Shown here one piece after another: positions 18,155-26,043 of a stretch of DNA of 64,000 nucleotides. Each line of letters opens with the position of its first letter. Position 1 is the first letter of the stretch. The DNA is from Flavobacteriales bacterium (lineage in GTDB: Bacteria > Bacteroidota > Bacteroidia > Flavobacteriales_F > PHOS-HE28): assembly GCA_020635675.1 (NCBI GenBank), contig JACJZJ010000005.1, forward strand, positions 310,001 through 374,000, written 5' to 3'. The position numbers and the translations under genes are program-made. The notes under the pieces are model-generated. The model was not told the origin of the DNA, did no database searches, and saw nothing but the letters and a program-made list of their open reading frames with translations.

Positions 18155-18622
18155 TCAAGGCACGTTGATCCGTGCGGTCGAGACGCCGTGGCACCGATTG
18201 CAGGCGCCATCCTTGATCGGCTCGTCCATGAAGGCCGTGTCCAGGCCGTTCACGATCGCGGGGAATAGGCCGTACCCGTAAGTGATCGCATCCGATGTGT
18301 ACACATTGCCGTTGGCATCCCCATCGATGGCGCGGACCATCGCGCCCTGTCCGAGCGGCATGGAGAAAAGAAGCAGGCGGTGGTCAGGAAGCACATTCTG
18401 CAGGTCCTGCTGGTAGACCGTTCCAGCGACGGTCCAACAACCCTCCCCCTCCCCGTCCGGATGATGGCAACCCATGCAGTCCTGCCCCGCGTTGTGGCTG
18501 TGCGTGGAACCCAGACTGCTGGAGCCTCCGCCCTCGCATCTCCCGTGCTTGCATGCGTCGATCAACGTTCCCGTGAACAGGACAACGAAGGAGAGCGCGG
18601 TCAGGCGCCCGGAGCGCGACAT
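18155..18622 (-). CDS. Di-heme c-type cytochrome-like lipoprotein
   Basis: 155 residues with two CxxCH haem c attachment motifs, CMGCH (residues 49-53) and CNRCH (141-145). The start at 18622 gives a hydrophobic signal and a plausible lipobox (IDAC). Between the haem motifs lies a domain with GTVYQQDLQNVLPDHRLLLF, not a standard cytochrome c fold. It would be matured in the periplasm by the Ccm/Ccs system and sit on a membrane. The likely role is electron transfer, or possibly redox sensing; no partner oxidase or reductase is adjacent. Confidence 0.75.
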   Translation of the reverse strand: MSRSGRLTALSFVVLFTGTLIDACKHGRCEGGGSSSLGSTHSHNAGQDCMGCHHPDGEGEGCWTVAGTVYQQDLQNVLPDHRLLLFSMPLGQGAMVRAIDGDANGNVYTSDAITYGYGLFPAIVNGLDTAFMDEPIKDGACNRCHGVSTARINVP

Positions 18623-18699
18623 GCACGCAATGTAATTCGATCCTCCACCCAGCACCTGCATGGTACCCAATGAGACTTGTACGACCGAGCGGTAAGCGG

Positions 18700-19473
18700 T
18701 CAGGGTCGGATCACCACGTGGGTGAACGGGGAGACCGACCGCCCTGCAAGGCGCTTGATACGGTCGGTCCGGAGGGGCCGGGCGATCACCTCCGCGCTGC
18801 CGATCGACAACAGATCGGGGAGCGCATGTGCATGGTAGTACGATGCCAGATCCGTCGCACCTAGCTTCTTGAAATAGTCCCTGGAACGCTTGTCGGCCGC
18901 CGTGGCCGAGGCCCGGTCCGCATAGAGCACGGAATCCAGGATATGCACCGCTCCTCCCGGATGCAACAGCCGGAACACGTTTGCGATCGTGGCTGCGGGA
19001 TCGGCGAAGTACTGGATGCTTGCCGCGAAGACCACGACATCGAAGATACCCCCTGGCAGCAGGGGATCCGAAGGCCCGGCACGCATGAAACCGGGACCGG
19101 GGAATACCCTGGCGGCCTGCTCAAGCTCCCGGGTCGAACGGTCGATACCGATCACCGTATGCCCGTTCCGATGCATCGCACCGCTCAACCAACCGTTGCC
19201 GCACCCCACCTCAAGAACACGGAGGTGGATGCCCATCCGGCCGAGATCCGCCAGAAACCGGTCCGCGCTACGCGCGCGGATGCGCCATTCATCCGCGTTC
19301 CAGAGTCCGCTGCCGTCGGGCAACCGGGCCACCTGTTCGTCGGACAGGATGCGGCCCTCCCTGGAACGTGCCGCGGTGTACAGTGGCTCAAAGGCGGAGG
19401 CTTCCTCCAACAACAGCACACCGTTCCGAAGAGGCAGGTCCCTTGGAAGACCGAGCACGTGGGCAAGGTGCAT
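18700..19473 (-). CDS. Class I SAM-dependent methyltransferase
   Basis: 257 residues. Motif I is VLEVGCGNGWLSG, motif II FDVVVFAASIQYF, and motif III LLHPGGAVHILDS, the Methyltransf_11/25 pattern. The N-terminal part (DLPLRNGVLLLEEASAFEPLY) and the C-terminal region HAHALPDLLSIGSAEVI are not typical of ubiquinone methyltransferases, so the substrate is open. The start at 19473 is preferred over 19617, which adds a Pro/Trp-rich segment that looks untranslated. Divergent from the GyrI-like gene. Confidence 0.88.
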   Translation of the reverse strand: MHLAHVLGLPRDLPLRNGVLLLEEASAFEPLYTAARSREGRILSDEQVARLPDGSGLWNADEWRIRARSADRFLADLGRMGIHLRVLEVGCGNGWLSGAMHRNGHTVIGIDRSTRELEQAARVFPGPGFMRAGPSDPLLPGGIFDVVVFAASIQYFADPAATIANVFRLLHPGGAVHILDSVLYADRASATAADKRSRDYFKKLGATDLASYYHAHALPDLLSIGSAEVIARPLRTDRIKRLAGRSVSPFTHVVIRP

Positions 19474-19589
19474 CGATGGCCAAGTTCGCACATCCGGTGC
19501 ACAGGGTTCGGACCGGCCGTCCGGCCTTGGCCGATCCGAGCGATCTCGTATCTTCTCCGTGTTCCACGGTCCGGGTCGGACCGAAGACC

Positions 19590-20219
19590 ATGGCCAAGCA
19601 GGACCTGAAAAAAACACTCGCCGCGCTCTACAAGGGTCGGCCCGGCAAGCCGGTGGAAGTGCGTGTTCCCAAACTGCGCTACCTGATGATCGATGGCCAG
19701 GGCGACCCGAACGGTCCCGCTTTCATGGATGCGATCGTGGCGCTTTACGGACTTAGCTACGGCCTGAAGTTCCAGGCAAAGAACGGCCCCACGCAAAGGG
19801 ATTGGACGGTGATGGGATTGGAAGGTCTTTGGTGGGCGGAGGACATGCAGGCCTTTTCACGTGCGGACCGCGCGCACTGGCGTTGGACCGCCATGATCAT
19901 GCAGCCGACCGTTGTCGGACGCAGGGACCTCCAGGCGGTCATCGCGACCATGCGGTCGAAGGGCAAACTGACCCGCGCCATGGAGCAGGCGCGCATCGAG
20001 GACCTTGTCGAAGGTGAATGCGTTCAGGTGCTGTACGTGGGCCCCTATTCCGCGGAAGGGCCGACCATCACCGACCTGCACACCTATGCCGCCTCGCTCG
20101 GAAAGCGGCTCCGCGGGAAGCATCACGAGATCTACCTGAGCGATGCGCGGAGAACGGCACCGGAGAAACTGAGGACCATCCTGCGCCAGCCCGTAGAGCG
20201 AGCGCATCATTCGGGATGA
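19590..20219 (+). CDS. GyrI-like small-molecule-binding domain protein
   Basis: 209 residues of the GyrI/SOUL-like (YtkL/YdeE) superfamily. N-terminal KQDLKKTLAALYKGRPGKP is followed by the strand-loop VPKLRYLMIDGQGDPNG, and the middle has QRDWTVMGLEGLWWAED and a C-terminal CVQVLYVGPYSAEGPTI block typical of the two-lobed ligand-binding fold. These proteins bind hydrophobic cations and can be stand-alone effectors, antitoxin-like proteins or fused to AraC regulators; this one stands alone. I start at ATG 19590. Confidence 0.85.
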   Translation: MAKQDLKKTLAALYKGRPGKPVEVRVPKLRYLMIDGQGDPNGPAFMDAIVALYGLSYGLKFQAKNGPTQRDWTVMGLEGLWWAEDMQAFSRADRAHWRWTAMIMQPTVVGRRDLQAVIATMRSKGKLTRAMEQARIEDLVEGECVQVLYVGPYSAEGPTITDLHTYAASLGKRLRGKHHEIYLSDARRTAPEKLRTILRQPVERAHHSG

Positions 20220-21185
20220 TCAACGCAGCACGACCACCGGAACGGTCCGGGGCCGTTGCCCGGGATCAACGCGCACCCAGTAGCGACCGGGGGCCAGGCC
20301 CTCCAGATCCACCAGAGCACCATCCGGTCCAAGCATGAGCCTTCGCACCGGAAGACCGTTCGCGTCCAGAAGCTCCAGAGGCCCGGTCGCACCGACGACA
20401 TGGAGCAGGTCACGCGCGGGTACCGGAAAACACCGGAGCACTCCGGAAGGAACAAGATGTACCGAAGCCATGCCCAGATCGTGGGTGGCGCCGTCGTTGT
20501 CGATCTGTAAGAGGCGGTAGTAACGGTCGCCTTCGTCGGTCACCTCATCCATGTATGCGTAGTCGATCTGGTGCTGCGAGTTGCCACCCGCCTCCAACTG
20601 CGCAACAGAAAAGAATCCGGCACCATCCACGGAGCATTGAACCTGGAAGTATGCACTATTCGTCTCCGTGGCTGTCGACCAACGGACGGCCACTCCCTGC
20701 GGAACAGCGGTCGCGGTGAACGAGAGGAGTTCCACGGGAAGCGTACTCCCCTCAGGCCAGGCCAAGTAACCCGATCTCGGACCTTGGCCGACCGACCAGT
20801 AAGTGTTATTGCAGATGCGGATCGTCTGACCGCTGCCATTGGCGTTCCCGGTGACGAACGCCGAAGAGGTCATGATCTCCACGATGGAACCGCAAGGGAA
20901 CGACAGCTTCGAGCCGGAACCCACGAAATCGAGCGTCCCATAGATCTGCACGTGCATGGGGTTGCCCGAGTAGATGATATTTCCGGTGACGGAAACGGTG
21001 ACCCCCGGGGCGATCACCAGGATATCACCGGCGCCCGGGGCCTGGTTGGTGTCCCACGTCGATGCATTGGCCCAATCCCCATTGTCATTGGCGGTGCTCG
21101 CCACCGCTGATGCGGATGTGATCGTGGCACCCGCCAGCGCGAAGGTCACGAACATCTTCTCTACGTTCCTTCTCACCACCTTCAT
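20220..21185 (-). CDS. Secreted G8-like/T9SS cargo protein, paralogue of the gene at 17057
   Basis: 321 residues. Signal peptide in MFVTFALAGATITSASAVAS, G8-like domain (NGDWANASTWDTNQAP, APGVTVSVTGNIIYSGNPM), the block RICNNTYWSVGQGP-GYLAWP, the linker LPVELLSFTA, a fibronectin-like domain (GVAVRWSTATETNSAYFQV), and a C-terminal type A-like sorting region (CFPVPARDLLHVVG, LAPGRYWVRVD). Same architecture as the gene at 17057-18064. I use the ATG at 21185 rather than 21251, which gives a better signal peptide. Presumably exported by T9SS. Confidence 0.8.
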   Translation of the reverse strand: MKVVRRNVEKMFVTFALAGATITSASAVASTANDNGDWANASTWDTNQAPGAGDILVIAPGVTVSVTGNIIYSGNPMHVQIYGTLDFVGSGSKLSFPCGSIVEIMTSSAFVTGNANGSGQTIRICNNTYWSVGQGPRSGYLAWPEGSTLPVELLSFTATAVPQGVAVRWSTATETNSAYFQVQCSVDGAGFFSVAQLEAGGNSQHQIDYAYMDEVTDEGDRYYRLLQIDNDGATHDLGMASVHLVPSGVLRCFPVPARDLLHVVGATGPLELLDANGLPVRRLMLGPDGALVDLEGLAPGRYWVRVDPGQRPRTVPVVVLR

Positions 21186-21295
21186 GACATGGGCTTTTAA
21201 GGGCCGGTGCTTGAACGAGGATCTCCTGAAAAGGATACCGTTTACGAACAAGATCGTCCCTTCTCCAGGACATCAGAACCGGGTGCGGGGGTCGT

Positions 21296-21697
21296 TCACA
21301 CACCATCCCTGGCGATCATCTCCAGCAGCCAGCCCCTTGCCTCCGGACCATCCCTGAAAATGCGGGTGGGAAAGGCCTGCGGATGATAGCCGTAGTAGAG
21401 CGACGACATGGCCTCGCCCAGATCATCAGCGGTCACGATGGCGAGTGCGATCAGTTGCTCGTTCGCGTTGGTCTCGCCAAAGAAGTCCACGTCCATCACC
21501 GCCAGTTCGCTCAATGTGCCTGGGGGGAAGATGGACAACATGCCGCAACGTGCCCGTGTGAGCTCTCCCCGTCGCTTTTGCACCTCCATAAGACCCGGAA
21601 CATCCAGGTCACGACCTTCATGGAACCGTACCTCGATGATCCGACCATCATCGGTCAGCATCATGCGGGCGGCCATTGTCAGGATGGAGCGGTCCAT
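21296..21697 (-). CDS. STAS/SpoIIAA-like hypothetical protein (DUF7793 type)
   Basis: 133 residues with a beta-alpha organisation: a strand DDGRIIEVRFHEGRDL, helix LMEVQKRRGELT, strand CGMLSIFPPGTLSELAVMDVDF and a final amphipathic region ending LLEMIARDGV. This resembles the STAS/SpoIIAA-like fold of the small Bacteroidota family. No catalytic residues are recognised. Cytoplasmic. Function unknown. Confidence 0.6.
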   Translation of the reverse strand: MDRSILTMAARMMLTDDGRIIEVRFHEGRDLDVPGLMEVQKRRGELTRARCGMLSIFPPGTLSELAVMDVDFFGETNANEQLIALAIVTADDLGEAMSSLYYGYHPQAFPTRIFRDGPEARGWLLEMIARDGV

Positions 21698-21776
21698 TCG
21701 TTGGATGTATGCTATCCTCCCTCCTTTCCCCCGAGCGGCCGTGGAGGATATCCCTCCGACGGACCCCGACCTTCGC

Positions 21777-22631
21777 TCAACGTGCGATCACGGCGCGTGC
21801 GCTCATCACTGGAATGCCTTTCGCCGTCACCTGGACCAGGTAGCATCCAGGGGCCAGTTCGCCAACGTCGATCGTTCCCCGCTCCGCACCCACGGGCCAG
21901 GGAGCTTCAAGAACGACCCGGCCAGCGGCATCACGCATGCTCAACCGGTCCGATCCGCCCTGCCCACCACGCAGCAACACCTTCATGTGGCTCTGTGCAG
22001 GGTTCGGATAAAGCACCATTCCCATCGCCTCCGCTCCATGGATGCCCGTGCTCAATTCGAGATCGAAGCCGATGTCCTGCCAGCTGCTTACGAGGCTCTG
22101 CCCCGTTGGTGAAGTCACATCGTTCCAGTAGAGCTTTCGACCCGCCATACTGGTGCTCATGGTCCCGAAATTGGTGGTGAGGCTTCCGGAAAAGCTGATG
22201 TCCACCACGAGGGTCAAGGTCTCATCGTAATCGAACGTATCGTCCAGGGGGATCGCGAACCAATCCCCGGAGATCCCCGGATGGATGTCATAGCTGGCCG
22301 CCATCAGCACGGTATCGAGCCCTGTGAAGAAGGTATTTCCGTTCGGGAAGGCCGTCTCCGTGGTCTGCACCAGGCGGATCATGAAATCCGTCAGCGTGTT
22401 TCCATCGGCCACGCCGGTGGTGCCGTAACGATAGAACAGCGTGGTGATGGCCCCGGGCTGGGCGTTGGTCAGGTCAGCGGGGGTGTAGATGCACTGGCTG
22501 TGACTGGCGGTGCTGAGGTTGCCCAACAGGAAGGTGCTGTTGCTGCTGCCACAACACTTCTGCACCATCTGGGCTTGCGTGTTCAAGAGCAGGGCGGCGG
22601 TGCACAAGGTGAAGAGCGTACGGTAGGGCAT
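21777..22631 (-). CDS. Secreted protein with T9SS type A sorting domain
   Basis: 284 residues: signal peptide (MPYRTLFTLCTAALLLNTQAQ), a compact beta-rich body with a Cys-rich start (MVQKCCGSSNSTFLLGN), and a C-terminal type A sorting domain beginning VLYPNPAQSHMKVLL and ending LAPGCYLVQVTAKG...AVIAR. Should be surface anchored or released through type IX secretion. The start at 22631 is the first Met giving a signal peptide; the much longer frame upstream overlaps the SDR gene and is rejected. Confidence 0.85.
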   Translation of the reverse strand: MPYRTLFTLCTAALLLNTQAQMVQKCCGSSNSTFLLGNLSTASHSQCIYTPADLTNAQPGAITTLFYRYGTTGVADGNTLTDFMIRLVQTTETAFPNGNTFFTGLDTVLMAASYDIHPGISGDWFAIPLDDTFDYDETLTLVVDISFSGSLTTNFGTMSTSMAGRKLYWNDVTSPTGQSLVSSWQDIGFDLELSTGIHGAEAMGMVLYPNPAQSHMKVLLRGGQGGSDRLSMRDAAGRVVLEAPWPVGAERGTIDVGELAPGCYLVQVTAKGIPVMSARAVIAR

Positions 22632-22675
22632 GGTCAGGAGGTTGTTCTCGAAGATACGGACCGATAGGCAGGGGA

Positions 22676-23347
22676 TCAGCGACGGTCCAACCGGCGCAGG
22701 CGACGGATGTCCCGGTTCTCCAGCACCTCCAGGGGGTGTCCTTCGAATCCCACCTGCACCATGGCCGCAGCCAGTTCCGTGCTCGGGATGCTCGAAGCCG
22801 CCATCAGCTTCGACAGCAACGGCTTGTAAAGAGCACGCATCAGCCGGTACGCGGCATTGGGCTCGTCGCGGGGATGCACCGGATAGATGTAGCCCGGTCG
22901 GAAACTGTGCACTCGCGGTAAGCCGGCTTGGAAAAGGAAATTCTCCGCAGCGCCCTTGTCGCGGGCGAATTGCATGCGTGCCTTCTCCGTTCGGTCCGCC
23001 CCCTCGCCGCTCAGGAAGCACAATACGGCACCGGGGCTGCCTTGCTTGAGGGCCCGGGTGAAGGTGACGGTGAAGTCCACCGTGACCCGACGGAACTCGT
23101 CCTTCGGCAATGCGCCCGTATAGACACCCAGACAGTAGAAGGCGATATCCTGGTCGGTGAGCGCGTCGGTGATCGGTGCGAGGTCGCCCATATCGCCAAG
23201 CACCACCTCCCGCAGTTTCGCATGCGCCATACCCGACGCACGGCGCACGATGCTCGTCACCTGCCCCACATCCGGCCGATCCAGGCAATCCTTCAGGACC
23301 AGCGACCCGATCATGCCCGTACCACCGGTGATGATGACGTTCTTCAT
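22676..23347 (-). CDS. NAD(P)-binding SDR-like oxidoreductase (atypical short-chain dehydrogenase)
   Basis: 223 residues with the Rossmann motif TGGTGMIGSLVL at the N-terminus and the downstream motif RVHSFRPGYIYP, both typical of the NmrA/SDR-atypical group that includes YwnB-like and epimerase-like proteins. The canonical YxxxK catalytic pair is not obvious. Its start overlaps the stop of the esterase gene by 4 bp (ATGA), and the esterase start in turn overlaps the TMEM175 gene stop, so the three form one minus-strand operon from 24761. Cytoplasmic. Confidence 0.88.
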   Translation of the reverse strand: MKNVIITGGTGMIGSLVLKDCLDRPDVGQVTSIVRRASGMAHAKLREVVLGDMGDLAPITDALTDQDIAFYCLGVYTGALPKDEFRRVTVDFTVTFTRALKQGSPGAVLCFLSGEGADRTEKARMQFARDKGAAENFLFQAGLPRVHSFRPGYIYPVHPRDEPNAAYRLMRALYKPLLSKLMAASSIPSTELAAAMVQVGFEGHPLEVLENRDIRRLRRLDRR

Positions 23348-24183
23348 TTGTCGGCATTGAGCTGTTCGAACGCACGGTACACCGCACGATGAAGGATGGT
23401 GGCGTGGCTTTCGTCCTTGAAAGGCACGTACCACCAGTGCAGCGGATCTTCCGCACGCTCGGCCAACGCCTGCACCAGGCGATCGACCCCGGCCTGCATC
23501 TCCGGACCCTCCTCCCCGAGGGCGATGAACACACGCTTGTCCAGAGCACCGTGCTCGGCGAAGTAGGCATCGGCCTTCCGGCACAGCGCACCGTCGTTCC
23601 ACCAAAGACTCGGACTGACGATGATGTAGTCGTCGAACAGTTCAGGGCGCTCCATGAGCACCTGAACGGCGAGCAGCCCTCCCAGGGATTGCCCGATGAT
23701 CACGCGATGTCCGGACGTCCTGTAATGCGCTTCCACGAAGGGTTCCAGCTCCGTTCCAAGAAAATCGATGAACGCAGGTGACCCTCCGTAGGTGGGCACC
23801 CACACCTTGTCGCTGTCATTGGAGGTGGCATCGGTGAAATCGTGCTGCCGGTCCGTGTTCGCGATCCCGACCACGATGCTCTTCGGGACCAGATCGTACA
23901 TGTTCATGAACTGGACCAGTCCCGCGATGTGAGGGAAATCCTCGTTGGCGGATCCATCCAGCACATAGATCACGGGGACCGGCACACTGTCGGTGGCATA
24001 ACCATCCGGCAGGTACACGTTCAGGACCCGGTCCTGTTCAAGGATCCCCGAATGCAGCGTGCGCACCTCACCAAGGATGAAGGGGGCGATGGGATCAACG
24101 GTCCGTTCCTCCCTGCCGGGTCCACAACCCGCCAGCAGAACGAGCGTGGTCATTACGATCGCGATGCGAAGGAGTGCGGTCAT
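23344..24183 (-). CDS. Alpha/beta-hydrolase (esterase D/PF00756) lipoprotein
   Basis: 279 residues. A lipobox (LVLLAGC) follows the signal; then the esterase fold: VNVYLPDGY-type opening (RVLNVYLPDGY), strand VIYVLDGSANED, the nucleophile elbow GQSLGGLLAV, and the C-terminal HATILHRAVYRAF carrying the catalytic His. The Ser-Asp-His set and the VPVIYVLDG motif are those of the esterase-D-like and ferri-siderophore esterase group. It overlaps both neighbours by 4 bp and is probably cotranscribed with a TMEM175 channel and an SDR protein. A longer TTG-initiated reading frame is rejected. Confidence 0.87.
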   Translation of the reverse strand: MTALLRIAIVMTTLVLLAGCGPGREERTVDPIAPFILGEVRTLHSGILEQDRVLNVYLPDGYATDSVPVPVIYVLDGSANEDFPHIAGLVQFMNMYDLVPKSIVVGIANTDRQHDFTDATSNDSDKVWVPTYGGSPAFIDFLGTELEPFVEAHYRTSGHRVIIGQSLGGLLAVQVLMERPELFDDYIIVSPSLWWNDGALCRKADAYFAEHGALDKRVFIALGEEGPEMQAGVDRLVQALAERAEDPLHWWYVPFKDESHATILHRAVYRAFEQLNADK

Positions 24184-24761
24184 GCGTCCTTCTGGAGTTG
24201 TTTCGCGATGCGCGTATCCGGGATGATCCAGATCAATGCGACCAGGGCGAAGAGGGCGCCGGCTATCCCCGGATGCACGAAAGCAAGTGGTATGGCGGAG
24301 ATGTAGCAGACCTGGGAGATACGTCCCTTCCGATCGCGCCCGACGGCCTTCGCCAACGCGGAGTCCTTCCCTTCCACGCGGATGATCGCGTTCTGGAGCA
24401 CCACCCACGACAGCGCGCAGCCCAACAGCACCACCCCATAGATCGCCGTCGGTACCTGGGCGAAATGATTCTCTCCCATCCAGCCGGTGACGAAAGGGAT
24501 CAATGACAGGTTGAAAAGCAGGAGCATGTTCCCCCACATCACCCCGCTGGAGATATGGGTGACCGTGTGCATCAGGTGGTGGTGATTGTTCCAGTAGATC
24601 GCCAGGTAGACGAAACTGAGCACATAGCTCAGGAATGTGGGCCAAAGTGGAAGCAGGGCGGCCAGGTCATCGCCGTGCGGCACCTTCATCTCCAGCACCA
24701 TGATGGTGATGATGATCGCCAGCACACCATCGCTGAAGGCCTCCAAACGCCCCTTGGTCAT
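24180..24761 (-). CDS. TMEM175 (DUF1211) family potassium channel
   Basis: 193 residues with about six helices. The signature helix RLEAFSDGVLAIIITIMVLEM contains the FSD motif that in TMEM175 proteins forms the pore in the tetramer; the second signature region is WNNHHHLMHTV. Inner-membrane K+ channel or leak pathway. It starts an operon with the esterase and SDR genes (4-bp overlaps). Upstream promoter not evident; MmcQ is divergent. Confidence 0.9.
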   Translation of the reverse strand: MTKGRLEAFSDGVLAIIITIMVLEMKVPHGDDLAALLPLWPTFLSYVLSFVYLAIYWNNHHHLMHTVTHISSGVMWGNMLLLFNLSLIPFVTGWMGENHFAQVPTAIYGVVLLGCALSWVVLQNAIIRVEGKDSALAKAVGRDRKGRISQVCYISAIPLAFVHPGIAGALFALVALIWIIPDTRIAKQLQKDA

Positions 24762-24816
24762 GTCCGAAAGATCGCCATCGCGCGCGTTACCGGGGACGTG
24801 CCACTAGCTTTCGGTC

Positions 24817-25152
24817 ATGGACATCGAGGCCGCACGCCGTATCGCTCTCTCCCACCCGAACACGGAGGAGTATCCGCACTTCGACAAGATCGGCTTCCGG
24901 ACAGGTGCGCGGAGCACCGGCGGAAAGCCCGGACGTACGTTCATGACGCTATGGGTGGAGGACCACCGTGCCGTGCTCCTGCTGACCGTTGAACAACAGG
25001 CGGACCTTCATGCACGCCATCCCAAGGTGTTCTTTCCCGTTCCGAACAAATGGGGTGACAAAGGCGCGACGTTCGTGGAACTGGCTGAAGCGAGGGAAGC
25101 GCTGTTCCGCGAGGCGCTTCGATCAGCATTGGCACATGCGGGGCGACAGTGA
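24817..25152 (+). CDS. MmcQ/YjbR family protein
   Basis: 111 residues matching the MmcQ/YjbR domain: N-terminal IEAARRIALSHPNTEEYPHFDK, the strand TLWVEDHRAVLLLTVEQQ, and the signature KVFFPVPNKWGDKGATFVEL. A CyaY-like fold, sometimes annotated as DNA-binding; usually a small cytoplasmic protein of unknown role. A TAGCTTTC element at 24805-24812, one base off the Bacteroidota -7 consensus, is 4 bp before the ATG. Confidence 0.88.
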   Translation: MDIEAARRIALSHPNTEEYPHFDKIGFRTGARSTGGKPGRTFMTLWVEDHRAVLLLTVEQQADLHARHPKVFFPVPNKWGDKGATFVELAEAREALFREALRSALAHAGRQ

Positions 25153-25215
25153 ACGATCGGGATCGCACGCGATAATGGTCCGAGGCCCACACACTTGATC
25201 CACCCCGAATGGAAA

Positions 25216-25233
25216 GGGGACCCGAAGGTCCCC
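25216..25233 (-). terminator. UUCG-tetraloop hairpin terminator
   Basis: A perfect 7-bp GC-rich stem with a TTCG loop when read on the minus strand (GGGGACC-TTCG-GGTCCCC), followed by TTTCC. It lies just past the stop of the MbnP-like gene, between convergent genes, so it should end that operon. On the plus strand the loop reads CGAA and there is no U run, so its use by the plus-strand gene is less likely. Confidence 0.75.
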
Positions 25234-25256
25234 CTCTCATTGCTCGCGTATACGCG

Positions 25257-26027
25257 TCACTCCTCGTCGATCGCGTTCACCAATGCGTCCATCAAGCGGA
25301 TCGCCAGGTCCATGTTGTTGCTGGTGTGCGTGTCGTTGTTGGTCAGCATGTCGGTCACGGCCGCCAATTGGGCCACGTCAACACCAACCATCATCGTCAG
25401 CGTGGAGCAATCGCCAAGGTCCTGGTGTACATGCACCTCGTCGCTGCGTAACAGCGCATCCGTGGCCACGTGGTACACGAAGGTCGGATCGTTCGCGTCC
25501 ACCGTTCCATCGCCGTCGTCGTCAACGCGGCCCTCCAGCACGAGGAACTTGTACCCCGCCGCAGGGTTCCAGCCCCAATGCATGGTGGCATCGTTCAGCG
25601 GTGCCTCGGCCGTGGTCGGATCGGCATGGTTCGTCACGCTGTCGAGTCCCAGATCGAAGGTGACCATGTGGATGTGCTGGGAGTTGACATCGCCAAGGGT
25701 ATAGGTGTTGGACGAGTTGGCAGCATCGACCAGCAGGACCTTGTCCTCGAAGTGGGCGACCTCGGTACCTCCATCATCGGCGAGGTGGATACCGCTCACG
25801 TAGAAGCGCACCTGGTCGAACACCACGGCATGTCCGGCGCTATCCGTCAGCTGATCGGTGAGGGAATAGGGCGCGGTGCCGTTAAGTAGGTCGAAGTTGA
25901 TCTTGACGGTGCCGTAGTGGTACACCGAGCAGTCCGGCCCGGTCTCCTCGGGCTCGTCCTTTTTGCAGGCGGTGATCGCCAGTGCCATGAAGGCGAAGAG
26001 GCCCAGGTATCGAAAGTTCGTTCGCAT
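25257..26027 (-). CDS. MbnP family (metallochaperone-like) lipoprotein
   Basis: 256 residues. Lipobox LAITAC, then a domain with VSGIHLADDG and HMVTFDLGLDSVTNHADP, and the MbnP signature MHWGWNPAAGYKFLVLEG, a block shared by MbnP-like proteins that were first seen beside methanobactin and copper genes. The DDDGDGTVDANDP insertion is Ca-binding-like. MbnP partners with a di-heme peroxidase (MbnH) that converts a Trp to kynurenine; no MbnH is adjacent here, though a probable di-heme peroxidase C-terminus lies at the right edge. It is the last gene of a three-gene operon with a CDVCG outer-membrane protein and a CHGNC membrane protein; metal specificity is not known. Confidence 0.88.
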   Translation of the reverse strand: MRTNFRYLGLFAFMALAITACKKDEPEETGPDCSVYHYGTVKINFDLLNGTAPYSLTDQLTDSAGHAVVFDQVRFYVSGIHLADDGGTEVAHFEDKVLLVDAANSSNTYTLGDVNSQHIHMVTFDLGLDSVTNHADPTTAEAPLNDATMHWGWNPAAGYKFLVLEGRVDDDGDGTVDANDPTFVYHVATDALLRSDEVHVHQDLGDCSTLTMMVGVDVAQLAAVTDMLTNNDTHTSNNMDLAIRLMDALVNAIDEE

Positions 26028-26043
26028 GTGACTTTGTCTCGTT

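Noticed and set aside
24184..24645. TTG-initiated upstream extension of the esterase frame
   Set aside because: It runs fully through the TMEM175 gene, and the ATG at 24183 gives a lipobox signal and a 4-bp overlap.
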